In this document: piece by piece, positions 25,897 through 36,024 of the stretch
Numbering within the stretch: position 1 is the stretch's first letter
How the letters are laid out: each line of letters opens with the position of its first letter
Assembly: GCA_002729515.1 (NCBI GenBank)
Contig: PBYF01000021.1
Span: 54,595-105,799, forward strand
Direction of reading: 5' to 3'
Source of the DNA: Deltaproteobacteria bacterium
GTDB taxonomy: Bacteria; Myxococcota_A; UBA9160; SMWR01
DNA length: 51,205 bases
Program-made: the position numbers and the translations under genes
Notes under the pieces: model-generated
What the model was told of the DNA's origin: nothing
What the model saw: the letters and a program-made list of their open reading frames with translations, nothing else
The model's database searches: none

Positions 25897-25905
25897 TGTT
25901 AGAAT
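25897..25905 (+). promoter_or_regulatory. Extended -10 promoter (TG-T-TAGAAT)
   Basis: TGTTAGAAT, 31 nt before the ATG at 25937, matches an extended -10 with five of six consensus bases. The same nonamer occurs at 41713-41721 before the crotonase gene. The upstream 100 bp show no clear -35. Confidence 0.5.
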
Positions 25906-25936
25906 AAGGACCTCACGCCCTGGAGGACCGGTTTTC

Positions 25937-26383
25937 ATGGGTCGAATGCGCACCTCTCTGAGCACGGCGCTCGTCTTGGCTTTCGCGCTGTCCGGTGTTG
26001 CGCCGGCTTCGGACGAAAGCGCCGCCCCGACCGCTGGCGAACACCCGAATCGTCACCGGCGGCCCGCGACGGACGACCCGGGCACAGTGCAGGAATGGGC
26101 GAGAGACATGGCCAACCGGGCCTCGGTCGGGGTGAACGGCATGCTGACTGCGCCGGCCGATCCCGTCTACTTTGCGATGGAGGGCTCGGAGGTCTTCAGC
26201 AGCCTTCCTGCCTCGACGTACACGGGCCCCGTCGTGGGAGTTTTCGCGGGTATCGGCCAGATGGCCTACCGGGTCTTTACCGGAACGTTCGACTTCGCCT
26301 TTTCGTGGGTTCCCTTCCTGTACATGCAGAGCCCCGTGCCGCGCGTCACACTCCTGCCCTGGGCGGAGCACGACGAGGGCTGA
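25937..26383 (+). CDS. Small secreted protein, TIGR04073-like
   Basis: A 148-residue exported protein with a signal peptide cleaved near ASG/VAPAS (residue ~23). The mature part has the layout of small TIGR04073/exosortase-associated proteins: a helical N-MANRASVGVNGMLTAPAD start, then Gly-rich hydrophobic segments (GPVVGVFAGIGQMAYRVFTG) and a C-terminus of aromatic and Pro residues (FSWVPFLYMQSPVPR). The family match is by pattern only. The following lipoprotein gene begins 38 bp later. Confidence 0.7.
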   Translation: MGRMRTSLSTALVLAFALSGVAPASDESAAPTAGEHPNRHRRPATDDPGTVQEWARDMANRASVGVNGMLTAPADPVYFAMEGSEVFSSLPASTYTGPVVGVFAGIGQMAYRVFTGTFDFAFSWVPFLYMQSPVPRVTLLPWAEHDEG

Positions 26384-26421
26384 GCGTCAGGAAGGCCGCT
26401 CGTTCTGCCGATACGTTCGGT

Positions 26422-26772
26422 ATGGGCCGTCTGCTCGCCACCGCGCTAATCGCTTGGCTATGCCAGGGTTGCTTCGTATTGGAAGAGCTCGACAAGAGCC
26501 AGGCCAGCATGGACCGGCACTCGGGCCGCATGGGTCCGCATGAGGTGGAAAGCACCGAGTCGGACCGGCAGCCTGTCCGGGGTACTCGCGAAAAGGAGCC
26601 GGACTGGATCGCCACCTGGACGGATAGGGTGGATGGGTGGTGGCAGGAAGCGTGGCAGCGAGAGCCGGTCGAGAGCGATCCGGACGACATCGTGGTTCGC
26701 TGTAGCCTGGGCGATGGGACCCGGTTCACTCGCAAGTCCGACTGCCTGGTTCGCGGCGGCCGGATTCTCTGA
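26422..26772 (+). CDS. Hypothetical lipoprotein, 116 residues
   Basis: The start at ATG 26422 gives a short signal ending LCQGC with the lipid Cys at about residue 17. The mature region is hydrophilic, with several Trp (WIATWTDRVDGWWQEAWQ) and a C-terminal Cys pair within a small domain (VVRCSLGDGTRFTRKSDCLV) that could form a disulfide in the periplasm. No family recognised. It stands between a secreted protein and a Sel1-repeat protein on the same strand. Confidence 0.65.
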   Translation: MGRLLATALIAWLCQGCFVLEELDKSQASMDRHSGRMGPHEVESTESDRQPVRGTREKEPDWIATWTDRVDGWWQEAWQREPVESDPDDIVVRCSLGDGTRFTRKSDCLVRGGRIL

Positions 26773-26788
26773 TCTTTCGGACGTTCGG

Positions 26789-26794
26789 TACACT
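26789..26794 (+). promoter_or_regulatory. Possible -10 element (TACACT)
   Basis: GG-TACACT lies 27 nt before the ATG at 26822. It matches four of six consensus bases and belongs to the TAnnnT set described elsewhere in this annotation. Confidence 0.3.
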
Positions 26795-26821
26795 GGCCAT
26801 TTTCCGCGGAGGCGAGACCTG

Positions 26822-27469
26822 ATGGCCTGCTTCTGTCGTCTGCTTCTCATCGTGGCACTGCTCCCGATTGCGACGGGTGCGGTGCCGGCCGCTTCGGCAG
26901 CGGATGGCGATGAGGTGGACACCGTTCAAGAGCTGGAGGCGGAGAATGTCGCACCCGCACCGGAAATACCGTTGGAGGAGCGCTACACGACGCCCGAGGA
27001 ACAATTCTGGGTTGGCTTCAACTATCTGTACGGTCGGGGTGTAGAAAAAGATCCAGTCGAGGCCTACGTGTGGTTTCGCAAGGCGGCCGAGCGGGGAAAC
27101 TCCCGTGCGCAAGTTCACCTGGGGATGTCCTATTCGAAGGGGCGTGGCGTTGCGCGCGATCCGGCGGAGGCCGTCCGTTGGCTGGAGCTGGCAGCCGAGC
27201 AGAACCATTCGAAGGCGCAGCTGGAGGTGGGTATCGCCTATTTTCGGGGTGCCGGTGTGCGCCGCGATCGCATTCGCGGACTGATGTGGATGGTACTGGC
27301 CGTCGAGACGGGCGGTCTTGTGGCCCGGGTTACGGTCCCCGACTACCTGAAGAACACCACGACCGAAGAGCGCCGCAGGGCAGGGGTCCTCGTTCGCGAG
27401 TGGCGCATCGCTCATGGGCTCCCCGTGCCCGCAGACCTCAACCTGGAAGGCGCGGATCCCGACTCGTGA
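26822..27469 (+). CDS. Secreted Sel1-repeat protein, 215 residues
   Basis: ATG 26822 with GGAGG upstream; signal peptide to about residue 27 (ASAAD). Two complete Sel1 repeats and a partial one occupy residues 60-150 (LYGRGVEKDPVEAYVWFRKA, SKGRGVARDPAEAVRWLELA). The C-terminal block GLMWMVLAVETGG followed by an Arg/Glu-rich helix parallels the end of the larger Sel1 protein at 19687 (FMWLSLAGDSEE), so the two share a common ancestor. Probably a periplasmic adaptor. Confidence 0.85.
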   Translation: MACFCRLLLIVALLPIATGAVPAASAADGDEVDTVQELEAENVAPAPEIPLEERYTTPEEQFWVGFNYLYGRGVEKDPVEAYVWFRKAAERGNSRAQVHLGMSYSKGRGVARDPAEAVRWLELAAEQNHSKAQLEVGIAYFRGAGVRRDRIRGLMWMVLAVETGGLVARVTVPDYLKNTTTEERRRAGVLVREWRIAHGLPVPADLNLEGADPDS

Positions 27470-27480
27470 GCTGACTGCCG

Positions 27481-27489
27481 TGCTAGGTT
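27481..27489 (+). promoter_or_regulatory. Extended -10 (TG-C-TAGGTT) giving a probable leaderless transcript
   Basis: GTGCTAGGTT ends 7 nt before the GTG start at 27497, which places the expected transcription start at or next to the start codon. No ribosome site exists upstream of that codon. Confidence 0.42.
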
Positions 27490-27496
27490 CTGCGAT

Positions 27497-28221
27497 GTGA
27501 CGAAAGCGGCCGTCGTCTTCGGCGTGGGTGCCGATGAGGGCGTCGGTGCTGCACTCTGCCGGCGCTTTGCGCGCGAAGGGCTGCACGTCTTCCCGAGCGG
27601 CAGGACCCCAGAGCGGGTTGCGGCTGTCGCTGGCAGGATTCGTGAGGCTGGCGGGGCTGCGACCGCTGTCGCCGGGGATGCCACCGACGCGGCTGACGTC
27701 GAGGCGGTCTTCGATGCGGCCGAGTGCGAAGCCGGCGTACCGGAACTCGTGGTCTTCAACGTCGGCAACAACCGCTTCCGCTCGCTGCTCGAAATGGACG
27801 ATGCGTTCTTCGAGGGGCTCTGGCGTGTCTGCTGCTTTGGAGGTTTTTTGGTGGGACGTGCGGCAGCGCGGCGCATGGTCCCCGTTGGAGCCGGAAGTCT
27901 GATCTTCACGGGAGCGACAGCCTCCCTGCGCTCGCGCCCGCCTTTCACCGCGTTCGCGTCGGCGAAGGCGGGGCTTCGCGCTCTGGCCCACGGAATGGCG
28001 CGGGAGTTTGGCCCCCAGGGTCTGCACGTGGGTCACGTGGTGATCGACGGCGTGATCGACGGAAACGCCGTCAATTCCCGTTTTCCACAGCTGAAGGAGA
28101 GGCTCGGAGCGGACGGGATGCTCGCGGTGGATGCCATCGCAGAGGCCTACTGGAACCTGCACCGCCAGGATCGGTCCGCCTGGACGCTCGAACTGGATTT
28201 GAGGCCCCACAAGGAGCCGTT

Positions 28222-28225
<4 letters not shown>
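27497..28225 (+). CDS. SDR-fold protein with Phe in place of the catalytic Tyr
   Basis: A 242-residue Rossmann protein. The cofactor loop is unusual (VGADEGVG instead of TGxxxGIG) and the catalytic Y-x-x-x-K reads F-A-S-A-K (in [14 protein letters not shown]); the Asn of NNAG reads NVGNN. The C-terminal VVIDGVIDG stretch is characteristic of a subfamily of SDR proteins that carry this change. Without Tyr, classical hydride transfer is impaired, so it may be a non-canonical reductase or a binding protein. The stop overlaps the next start (TTGA), coupling it to the DUF255 gene. Confidence 0.85.
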
Positions 28226-30525
<2,300 letters not shown>

Positions 30526-30582
30526 AGCTCGGGTAGAAGCCTCGGTCCATCAACCGGCGTACTGAGAGAAGTGGTTTCCTTC

Positions 30583-30598
30583 CCCGCCTCTGGGCGGG
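30583..30598. terminator. Short GC hairpin between convergent genes
   Basis: CCCGCC (30583-30588), loop TCTG, GGCGGG (30593-30598). It lies between the end of the DUF255 gene (30525) and the end of the kinase gene (30604) and could end transcription from either side. No T-tract. Confidence 0.4.
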
Positions 30599-30603
30599 AG
30601 TGA

Positions 30604-31701
30604 TTAGTCGAGGGCCCGCTCCACGCAGTCTCGGAGGTCCGCCACGCGGGCCAGCAGCGCGACGGCCAGCCGCGTCTGGGTACGCGCGCGGTCGAGATTC
30701 TGGTCGCTGCGCAAGCTGCGAAAGTAGACATCGCCTTCGAGGTAGTCGGTCAGGAAGCGCAGTCCGTTCATGGCCGCGAGCCGTGCTCCGGCCAGAGGCA
30801 GTGCACGCCGCTCGGCGTCGATCAGCAAAGGTGCTGTTGCATGCAGCCAGCCGCTGGCCAGGGCGTCGAATGCCGCGACGTCGATTTCCACGCGGTACGT
30901 GTCGCCTGCGTCTTCGGGAGCGCCGGCGGTGGCCGATCGCACCAGTTCGCCGAAGTCCGAGAGCCAGGTGCCGGGCATGGTCGTGTCGAGATCGATTACG
31001 CAAAGGGGTTCACGGCTGGTCGAATCCACGAGCAGGTTGTCGAGCTTGCAATCGTGGTGGGCGACCCGGCGGGGCAGGTTGGCCAGCTCCGCCTCGGGGA
31101 GCAATCGCTCGAGTTGGGTGCAGGCGTCGCGGGTGGCGGCGATGGCTTCCGTCGCGCCGGCCGCGCGGCCGCAGGGATCGGTTGCGACGCTGTTTTCGAA
31201 GACGCCCCGGCGTCGTGGAAAATCGTGGAAGCGGGCGATGGTGGTGTGTAGCGGGGGTGCCGGAAGCTCGCTGAGCTTTCGGGCGAAATCTCCAAACGCA
31301 GCGGCCGCTGCGGCGAGCGCCGACGGATCGCGGGTCGACCCTGCGGCTTCGGCGTCTCGGATCTTCGCGAAGGCCCGCCACACTCCGCCGCTGGCGTCCC
31401 GGTGGAGCGCGCCGCCGTCTGCAGCCCGCACCACCGTCAGTACCCGACGTTCGGGCTCCGAACGCGTTTCTGCCTGGGCCAGGTGTTGCGTAACCCGCAG
31501 CAGGTTCTCGGTCAGCGCGTCCAGATCGGGGAAGATCTCGGTATTGAGGTGCTGGAGCACCAGGTCCCGATCCCCGCAGCTCACCGCGTAGGTGCGGTGG
31601 ATATGTCCGAGACCCAGCGGGGTTGGCACCCCGGGATCGCCGCCAGCAGCGAAGGCACGGACGGCGCGCACCGCCGCCTCGAGCGGATCCGGCTCCCCCA
31701 T
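30604..31701 (-). CDS. APH-fold sugar kinase, NahK-like
   Basis: A 365-residue aminoglycoside-phosphotransferase-fold kinase. The pattern fits N-acetylhexosamine 1-kinase-like proteins: TPLGLGHIHRTYAV at the start, LVLQHLNTEIFPD, the catalytic loop HHDCKLDNLLVD and the metal-binding CVIDLDTTMPG. Likely phosphorylates a free sugar at C1 for activation to a nucleotide sugar, which could feed the nearby glycosyltransferases. Start ATG 31701; divergent from the RHH/GYF gene with 87 bp between, an AT-rich, repeat-bearing promoter region. Confidence 0.82.
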   Translation of the reverse strand: MGEPDPLEAAVRAVRAFAAGGDPGVPTPLGLGHIHRTYAVSCGDRDLVLQHLNTEIFPDLDALTENLLRVTQHLAQAETRSEPERRVLTVVRAADGGALHRDASGGVWRAFAKIRDAEAAGSTRDPSALAAAAAAFGDFARKLSELPAPPLHTTIARFHDFPRRRGVFENSVATDPCGRAAGATEAIAATRDACTQLERLLPEAELANLPRRVAHHDCKLDNLLVDSTSREPLCVIDLDTTMPGTWLSDFGELVRSATAGAPEDAGDTYRVEIDVAAFDALASGWLHATAPLLIDAERRALPLAGARLAAMNGLRFLTDYLEGDVYFRSLRSDQNLDRARTQTRLAVALLARVADLRDCVERALD

Positions 31702-31753
31702 GTCACCCAGCGTAGCCAGTGAGTCGGGTCGTTGTGCAGGAGACACCAGCAAA

Positions 31754-31781
31754 TTGACAATGTGATCCATTGTATTACATT
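31754..31781 (+). promoter_or_regulatory. Sigma70-type promoter, near-leaderless, for the RHH/GYF gene
   Basis: A perfect TTGACA (31754-31759), 16-nt spacer, and TACATT (31776-31781). The hexamer ends 7 nt before the ATG at 31789 and there is no ribosome site, so the transcript is probably leaderless. The stretch is conspicuously AT-rich for this genome. Confidence 0.6.
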
Positions 31782-31787
31782 GAGATC
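31757..31787. promoter_or_regulatory. Three 10-bp repeats, likely RHH autoregulatory operator
   Basis: CAATGTGATC (31758-31767), CATTGTATTA (31768-31777) and CATTGAGATC (31778-31787) stand in tandem at exactly one helical turn. The first two also form an inverted repeat, ACAATG-N5-CATTGT (31757-31773). They cover the promoter spacer, -10 and start site of a gene that encodes a ribbon-helix-helix protein; RHH repressors typically bind such in-phase repeats and repress their own genes. Confidence 0.55.
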
Positions 31788-31788
31788 T

Positions 31789-32358
31789 ATGCCTGATGAA
31801 TCGGGGTCGGCGCGTGGCGGCCATCACCGCAAGGAACGTGTGCTCCACACCCGCGTCTCCGATCACCTGGCAGCCGACATCCGTCGTATCGCCGATGACC
31901 TGCGCGTTCCGGCCTCGAACCTGGTCCGCAACGTCCTCGAGGAAGTCTTCGATGTCGTCGAATCGGTGAGCGACGATGTCGGGGGATTATTCGGGGATGT
32001 GCTCGAGGAGGCCGACGCCGCGCGTGAACGCCTGACCCGCAACCGCGAGGCCAGCCGCCACCGCCGCCGCCGCCGCGGGGCCTGGTGCGACGTCGACGAG
32101 GAACTTGCAGCCACCGAACGCCGCAGCGATGGCCCGCCGCCTCCGCCGATCGCGTGGCACGTGGTTCAGGACGGGCGCGCCCGGGGCCCGCTTTCGCGCG
32201 ATGAATTGGCGGCAGAGGCACGCGCCCGGCGCTTTGAGTGCGACACCCTCGTGTGGTGTCCGGGCATGTCCGATTGGAAGCCGGCGAGTGAGGTGCCGGG
32301 TGTGGCCGATTTGACTGGCCCCCCGCCCGTGCCCCCGACGAAAAAGCCGACTGCCTAA
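31789..32358 (+). CDS. Ribbon-helix-helix / GYF_2 fusion protein
   Basis: A 189-residue two-domain protein. Residues about 18-60 (LHTRVSDHLAADIRRIADDL, then RVPASNLVRNVLEEVFDVV) fit a ribbon-helix-helix DNA-binding fold with a beta strand and two helices. A long charged linker follows (many Arg around 90-100), then a GYF_2/DUF4339 domain at about 120-170 (WHVVQDGRARGPLSRDELAA, DTLVWCPGMSDWKPASEVP), which binds Pro-rich peptides or anchors to membranes in other proteins. The end is a Pro-rich tail. The promoter carries in-phase repeats, so autoregulation is likely. Its stop overlaps the convergent gene by 4 bp. Confidence 0.78.
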   Translation: MPDESGSARGGHHRKERVLHTRVSDHLAADIRRIADDLRVPASNLVRNVLEEVFDVVESVSDDVGGLFGDVLEEADAARERLTRNREASRHRRRRRGAWCDVDEELAATERRSDGPPPPPIAWHVVQDGRARGPLSRDELAAEARARRFECDTLVWCPGMSDWKPASEVPGVADLTGPPPVPPTKKPTA

Positions 32359-33476
32359 CGCAAGAGGTTGCGTTCGAGTGCGGCGCGGCGCTCCGGAGTG
32401 ACGCCAAGGGGCCCCGCGAGGTAGGCATCCAGCGAGCCGTAGCGTTCGCGGATCGCGGATAGCGAGGCCGCGAGGTACTCGGGGCGGGCTTCGAGGAGCG
32501 GGAGCAGGTCGTCTGGATCCGTGCGGAAGAACGAGTAGAGCGGCGCCCAACGCAGCACGAACGCGAAATACTCTTTGCGGTAGTTGTTTGTAAGCAGATA
32601 ATCCTCGAAGACCGCCTCTTCGGGGACACCGAGCGTCAGCAGCACCAGCGCCGACGCGAAGCCGGTGCGATCCTTGCCCGCTGTGCAGTGCATCACTGTC
32701 GGCAGGTTGTCTATGTCCGAGAGTCGTTCGAGAAGCGTTGCCCAGCGGTCCGAATCTTTGATCACGAAGTTCCGGTAAGCACGCAGCAAGGTGTTTCTGA
32801 TCCCGAGCGCGCTGATCCCGCCGGTTCGGATGCGTTCGCGCATCTGGCGTGGATTGACACCCTGTTGTGCGACGGGGATGTCGAGATTCTTGGCGGGTAT
32901 GGGCGGAATCGGTGGATCCGGATCCGCGCGTCGCACGGGCTCCGTGCGGAAGTCGCAGACCAGCTGGATTTTCTCCTGGGACAGGTATTCGAGATCGCGC
33001 TCGGTCAGGTTCCCCAGTGCGTTCGAGCGGTAGAGGCGACCCCACCGCACGTGGCGTCCGTTCGCGGTGGCGTAACCCCCTAAGTCGCGGAAGTTGTCGG
33101 CACCCTCCAGTGGCAGCCGGCGCTCCGCCACGATTGCCGCAGGACCGCCGTTCTGGGGCAACAGGGTGTAGAAGAGCCGCTGGCGGTCGGATGCCGGGCC
33201 GTCCTCCGTGCGCGAATGCAGGGTCAGCTGCCCGACGCCGGTGCCGAGAAGCGTCCCGGTTCGGCTCGTCTGCGGCGAGGTGGAGGCCCGGACGCTCACT
33301 GGGCCCGTTGCGAAGGATTCGGGCCAGCGCACACGTACTGTAAGCGCGTCGAGACGTTCCACTCTTGGGCGGTCTCGTAGGACCGGCTCGATGATCGGTG
33401 GGGTTGCGATGCAAGCGGCCAGTACCGCGAGGAGTGCGAGGCCGGGCCGGGCGAGACGGGGTCCGAGGCTTCTCAC
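32355..33476 (-). CDS. Tyrosine-phosphatase-like lipoprotein (Y_phosphatase3)
   Basis: A 373-residue protein. GTG 33476 overlaps the upstream stop (GTGA) and gives a lipoprotein signal ending LAAC. Residues about 35-125 look like a beta-sandwich (VRVRWPESFATGPVSVRAST), then a protein-tyrosine-phosphatase domain with NFRDLGGY near 140 and the P-loop HCTAGKDRTG near 262, the form seen in broad-specificity bacterial phosphatases that act on phosphotyrosine or phosphoinositides. Location outside the cytoplasm suggests a target on envelope molecules or extracellular phosphoesters. Confidence 0.87.
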   Translation of the reverse strand: MRSLGPRLARPGLALLAVLAACIATPPIIEPVLRDRPRVERLDALTVRVRWPESFATGPVSVRASTSPQTSRTGTLLGTGVGQLTLHSRTEDGPASDRQRLFYTLLPQNGGPAAIVAERRLPLEGADNFRDLGGYATANGRHVRWGRLYRSNALGNLTERDLEYLSQEKIQLVCDFRTEPVRRADPDPPIPPIPAKNLDIPVAQQGVNPRQMRERIRTGGISALGIRNTLLRAYRNFVIKDSDRWATLLERLSDIDNLPTVMHCTAGKDRTGFASALVLLTLGVPEEAVFEDYLLTNNYRKEYFAFVLRWAPLYSFFRTDPDDLLPLLEARPEYLAASLSAIRERYGSLDAYLAGPLGVTPERRAALERNLLR

Positions 33477-33999
33477 GGTGTTTCGTCGAGCAACAGTGTT
33501 CCTGTCTTGCGCCGGATCGCTGGATCTCGGAAATAGAAGAGGCAATGATCGCAGTAGTAGTGGACGAGTTCCTCGGCGATGAAGAAGCCCATCACGGCAC
33601 CGAGGACCCAGCGGTCGGTATGGGCGATTGCATTGATGCGTTCCCCGTGGGCGAAGCCAGCCGAGTTGAAGGGCGGGCAGTTGGCGTAGGGGCAGGTCCC
33701 CCCCACCACGACTCCTGCCAGGCCCGGCAGGATTGCGATGTGACGTAGCAGGGGAAGCCCTGGCTTTCGCCTCGACTGTGGTGGTAGCGCGAGTTGATTC
33801 GCAGGGCGAGGACTCCGAGGGCGGCTGGGCCGAGGTCCACGCGGCCGGTGCCGAGCAGAACCCGCGCCCCGCCCCCGGGTGCCGAGAACATCCAGAACAC
33901 GTCCCAGCCGGGTGACGGGATCCAGCCACTGCGCGAGGGTGCGCTCGGTGCCATACCGGCCATACCGAAGAGCGTGCCGGATACGAGTTGCCGGCGCAT
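33473..33999 (-). pseudogene. Membrane protein gene interrupted by a frameshift
   Basis: Two coding segments in different frames join into one plausible protein. Segment 1 starts at ATG 33999 (MRRQLVSGTLFGMAGMA) and reads to about 33780 (ALRINSRYHHS). Segment 2, shifted by -1, continues from about 33776 (RRKPGLPLLRHIAILPGLAG) to the stop at 33473. Both have the high third-position G+C of real genes, and before the junction the second frame turns to low-complexity shadow. Segment 2 ends with ELVHYYCDHCLFYFRDPAIR, recalling membrane proteins with an H-YY-D--i-rfRdp-vR ending. No slippery heptamer is visible, so a mutation or sequencing error is likelier than programmed shifting. The last part alone could be a 78-residue gene from GTG 33709. 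Confidence 0.5.
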
Positions 34000-34890
34000 C
34001 CCCGTCTCGCTACATCGAGTGCGGCGGGAGCGAGGCGGGGAGGCGATGGAGCGCACGCGCGGGATCGAGCAACGGCTCTGAAGGGCGACACCTTTACGAC
34101 GTCGCGAGGGAGCGGGCTGCTCCTGCGGCATTGTCCCGAACGCAGCGCCGAAGAGTTGCTTCGCGCGCTGGCGCGGCATCGCGCGAAGGTGAGGCGGGGT
34201 CCGAAGGCGCTCGAGCACCGGGGCCGGTACTCGACCGTGAGCCGGGTACGGCTCGAAGACGGCACCGAAGTGGCAGTCAAGTGGAACCACACCCGCGGGC
34301 TGCACCGCGCGATTGCTGAGGGGCTGCGGGGATCGCGGGCTCGACGCGCCGTCGCCGGCACGGCGCGGGTACACGCGATCGGGCTGGCCGCGCCGCGGAT
34401 CGTCGCCTGGGGCGAACGGCGCAGCTTTGCGGCGGTGCGGGAAAGCTTTCTCGTTACCGGCTTTGTGACGGATAGCGAGCCGCTGCCCGCTGCAATCTCG
34501 CGGCTGCGCGGGGCACGGGCGGAGCGCCGGGATCTCGCGCGCCGGCTCGGTGAAATGATTGGACGGCTCCACGCGGCGGGTCTCGACCACCACGACCTGA
34601 AACATTCGAACCTGCTGTGGTGTGCGGACGCCACGCTGGTGGTGCTCGATCTCGAGGCGCTCGAGCGCTGCGCCTGGCTCAGTCGGCGCCGGCGGGTGCG
34701 GGCCTTGGGACAACTCGAGGCCTATGTGCGGCATCTCTACCCGTGGCTTCCGAAAACCGACCGCCTGCGGTTCCTGCACGTGTACCTCCGGCACGCCGGC
34801 TTTGCCGCCGCGAAGCGGCGCGTGTTGGTCAGGGGGGTATCGCGTTGGGCGGATGCGCGCATCCGCGACTGGGGGCAACGCATCCGCTGA
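33988..34890 (+). CDS. WaaP/Kdo-kinase-like lipopolysaccharide kinase
   Basis: An eukaryotic-kinase-fold enzyme of the LPS core kinase type, which phosphorylates core sugars on the cytoplasmic side. The ATP-binding lysine is in EVAVKWN; the catalytic loop reads HAAGLDHHDLKHSNLLW; the metal-binding Asp is in VVLDLEAL. The C-terminal helix is rich in Arg (LSRRRRVRALGQLEAYVRHL). The start is poorly defined: TTG 33988 is the only usual start codon upstream of the kinase core, and a shorter form from about 34078 would need CTG. If TTG is right, its 5' end overlaps the divergent frameshifted gene by 12 bp. Up to 300 residues. Confidence 0.75.
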   Translation: MPAHPRLATSSAAGARRGGDGAHARDRATALKGDTFTTSRGSGLLLRHCPERSAEELLRALARHRAKVRRGPKALEHRGRYSTVSRVRLEDGTEVAVKWNHTRGLHRAIAEGLRGSRARRAVAGTARVHAIGLAAPRIVAWGERRSFAAVRESFLVTGFVTDSEPLPAAISRLRGARAERRDLARRLGEMIGRLHAAGLDHHDLKHSNLLWCADATLVVLDLEALERCAWLSRRRRVRALGQLEAYVRHLYPWLPKTDRLRFLHVYLRHAGFAAAKRRVLVRGVSRWADARIRDWGQRIR

Positions 34891-34926
34891 TGCCGCCACC
34901 GGTTCCCGCTCGGTCCGGACGCCGGT

Positions 34927-35790
34927 CTAGCGCCGCCCGTCGTCGTCGACGCCGTAGAGCCGCGCCATCAACTGGGAGACGAGTCCACCGACGGGAAGTG
35001 AGACGCCGGCCTTGCGCGCCAGCTGGAGCGCCCAGGCCAGGTCCTTCTCAGCGATGTTCATGTGTCCGCGCATCAGCTCTTGCACGGGTTCGCTGTGTCG
35101 CGCGTCTTCGGGGATCTTGTGGGTTCCGAGGTAGGTCTGCATCAGCGGAGTGATCTGGCCGTTGGAGGCGCCCGCTTCCTCGAATACGCCGTCGGGCAAC
35201 CCCACGGCCTTCGACAGCTGGTAGGACTCGTAGGCGGCGGCCCACTGGATGTAGGTCAGAAGGTTGATGCAGAGCTTTAACTTTGCTCCGCATCCCAGGG
35301 GACCCGCGTGGATGATCTTCACGGCACTGGTTTCGAAGATCGGCTGGGCCTTGGCCAGAGTGGCCGCGTCTCCTCCCACGAGATACGTCATCTGCTGCTG
35401 CTGGGCGCGCGCGGCGCCGCCGGTTACGCAGGCGTCGAGAACGGAAATTCCGCGGGAAGTTGCCTCTCCAGCCAGGGCAATTGCGGTCTCGGGCAGGATC
35501 GAGCTGTGGATGGCCACGATCGTTCCCGACGGGGCACCGGCCAGCACACCGTCGTCTCCGAGCATGACGGCGCGCACGTGATCGTCCTCGGGCACGCAGA
35601 TGCCGATTACGTCGGAAGCGGCGCCGACCTCGCGGGGGGAGGACGCGGCCTTGGCACCCCGGGCCGCGAGTTCTCTGACGGGCGCGTCGACGATGTCGTA
35701 GAGAGTCGTCTCGAAACCCGCTGTCACGAGGTTTGCCGCCAGGGGCTTCCCCTGGTTTCCGAGTCCGATGAAGCCGGCGCGAAGCGTCAC
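34927..35790 (-). CDS. 3-hydroxyisobutyrate-dehydrogenase-family oxidoreductase
   Basis: A 287-residue beta-hydroxyacid dehydrogenase. GTG 35790 has AGGAGG about 8 nt upstream. The NAD(P) loop GLGNQG is at residues 9-14, the substrate-binding DACVTGG at 119-125 (Ser of the usual DAPVSGG replaced by Thr), and the catalytic Lys172 in the GCGAKLKLCINLL helix. The substrate is a small hydroxyacid or imine; this family also contains imine reductases and cannot be narrowed further. It stands alone, with 234 bp of gene-free sequence upstream. Confidence 0.9.
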   Translation of the reverse strand: MTLRAGFIGLGNQGKPLAANLVTAGFETTLYDIVDAPVRELAARGAKAASSPREVGAASDVIGICVPEDDHVRAVMLGDDGVLAGAPSGTIVAIHSSILPETAIALAGEATSRGISVLDACVTGGAARAQQQQMTYLVGGDAATLAKAQPIFETSAVKIIHAGPLGCGAKLKLCINLLTYIQWAAAYESYQLSKAVGLPDGVFEEAGASNGQITPLMQTYLGTHKIPEDARHSEPVQELMRGHMNIAEKDLAWALQLARKAGVSLPVGGLVSQLMARLYGVDDDGRR

Positions 35791-36024
35791 GGGGTACCTC
35801 CTGCCGCGATGGGCGCTCCAGTCTACCTCCGTCGGGCGGGGACCCGCACGGCGGGGAGCGTGACAGCCACATCCTGACTCGCCGGAGGGTCCGGCCGGGC
35901 GTTACGGGCTTCGGCGGCACGCTGTTCTCAGCGGTGAAGGCCCCGGAGATTTCTACCGGCACCCGCTGTCAGAAGTCCGCATGCCCTGACCTGGCCTCGG
36001 CGTTTCGGAGTCGTCGCAGTCCGT

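Noticed and set aside
33760-33800. Programmed -1 frameshift
   Set aside because: No X-XXY-YYZ slippery heptamer and no obvious downstream pseudoknot at the junction; mutation or sequencing error is simpler.
35791-36024. A small gene in the 234-bp gap between permease and dehydrogenase
   Set aside because: No frame with a start, ribosome site and protein-like composition; only the ribosome site of the dehydrogenase gene is recognisable.
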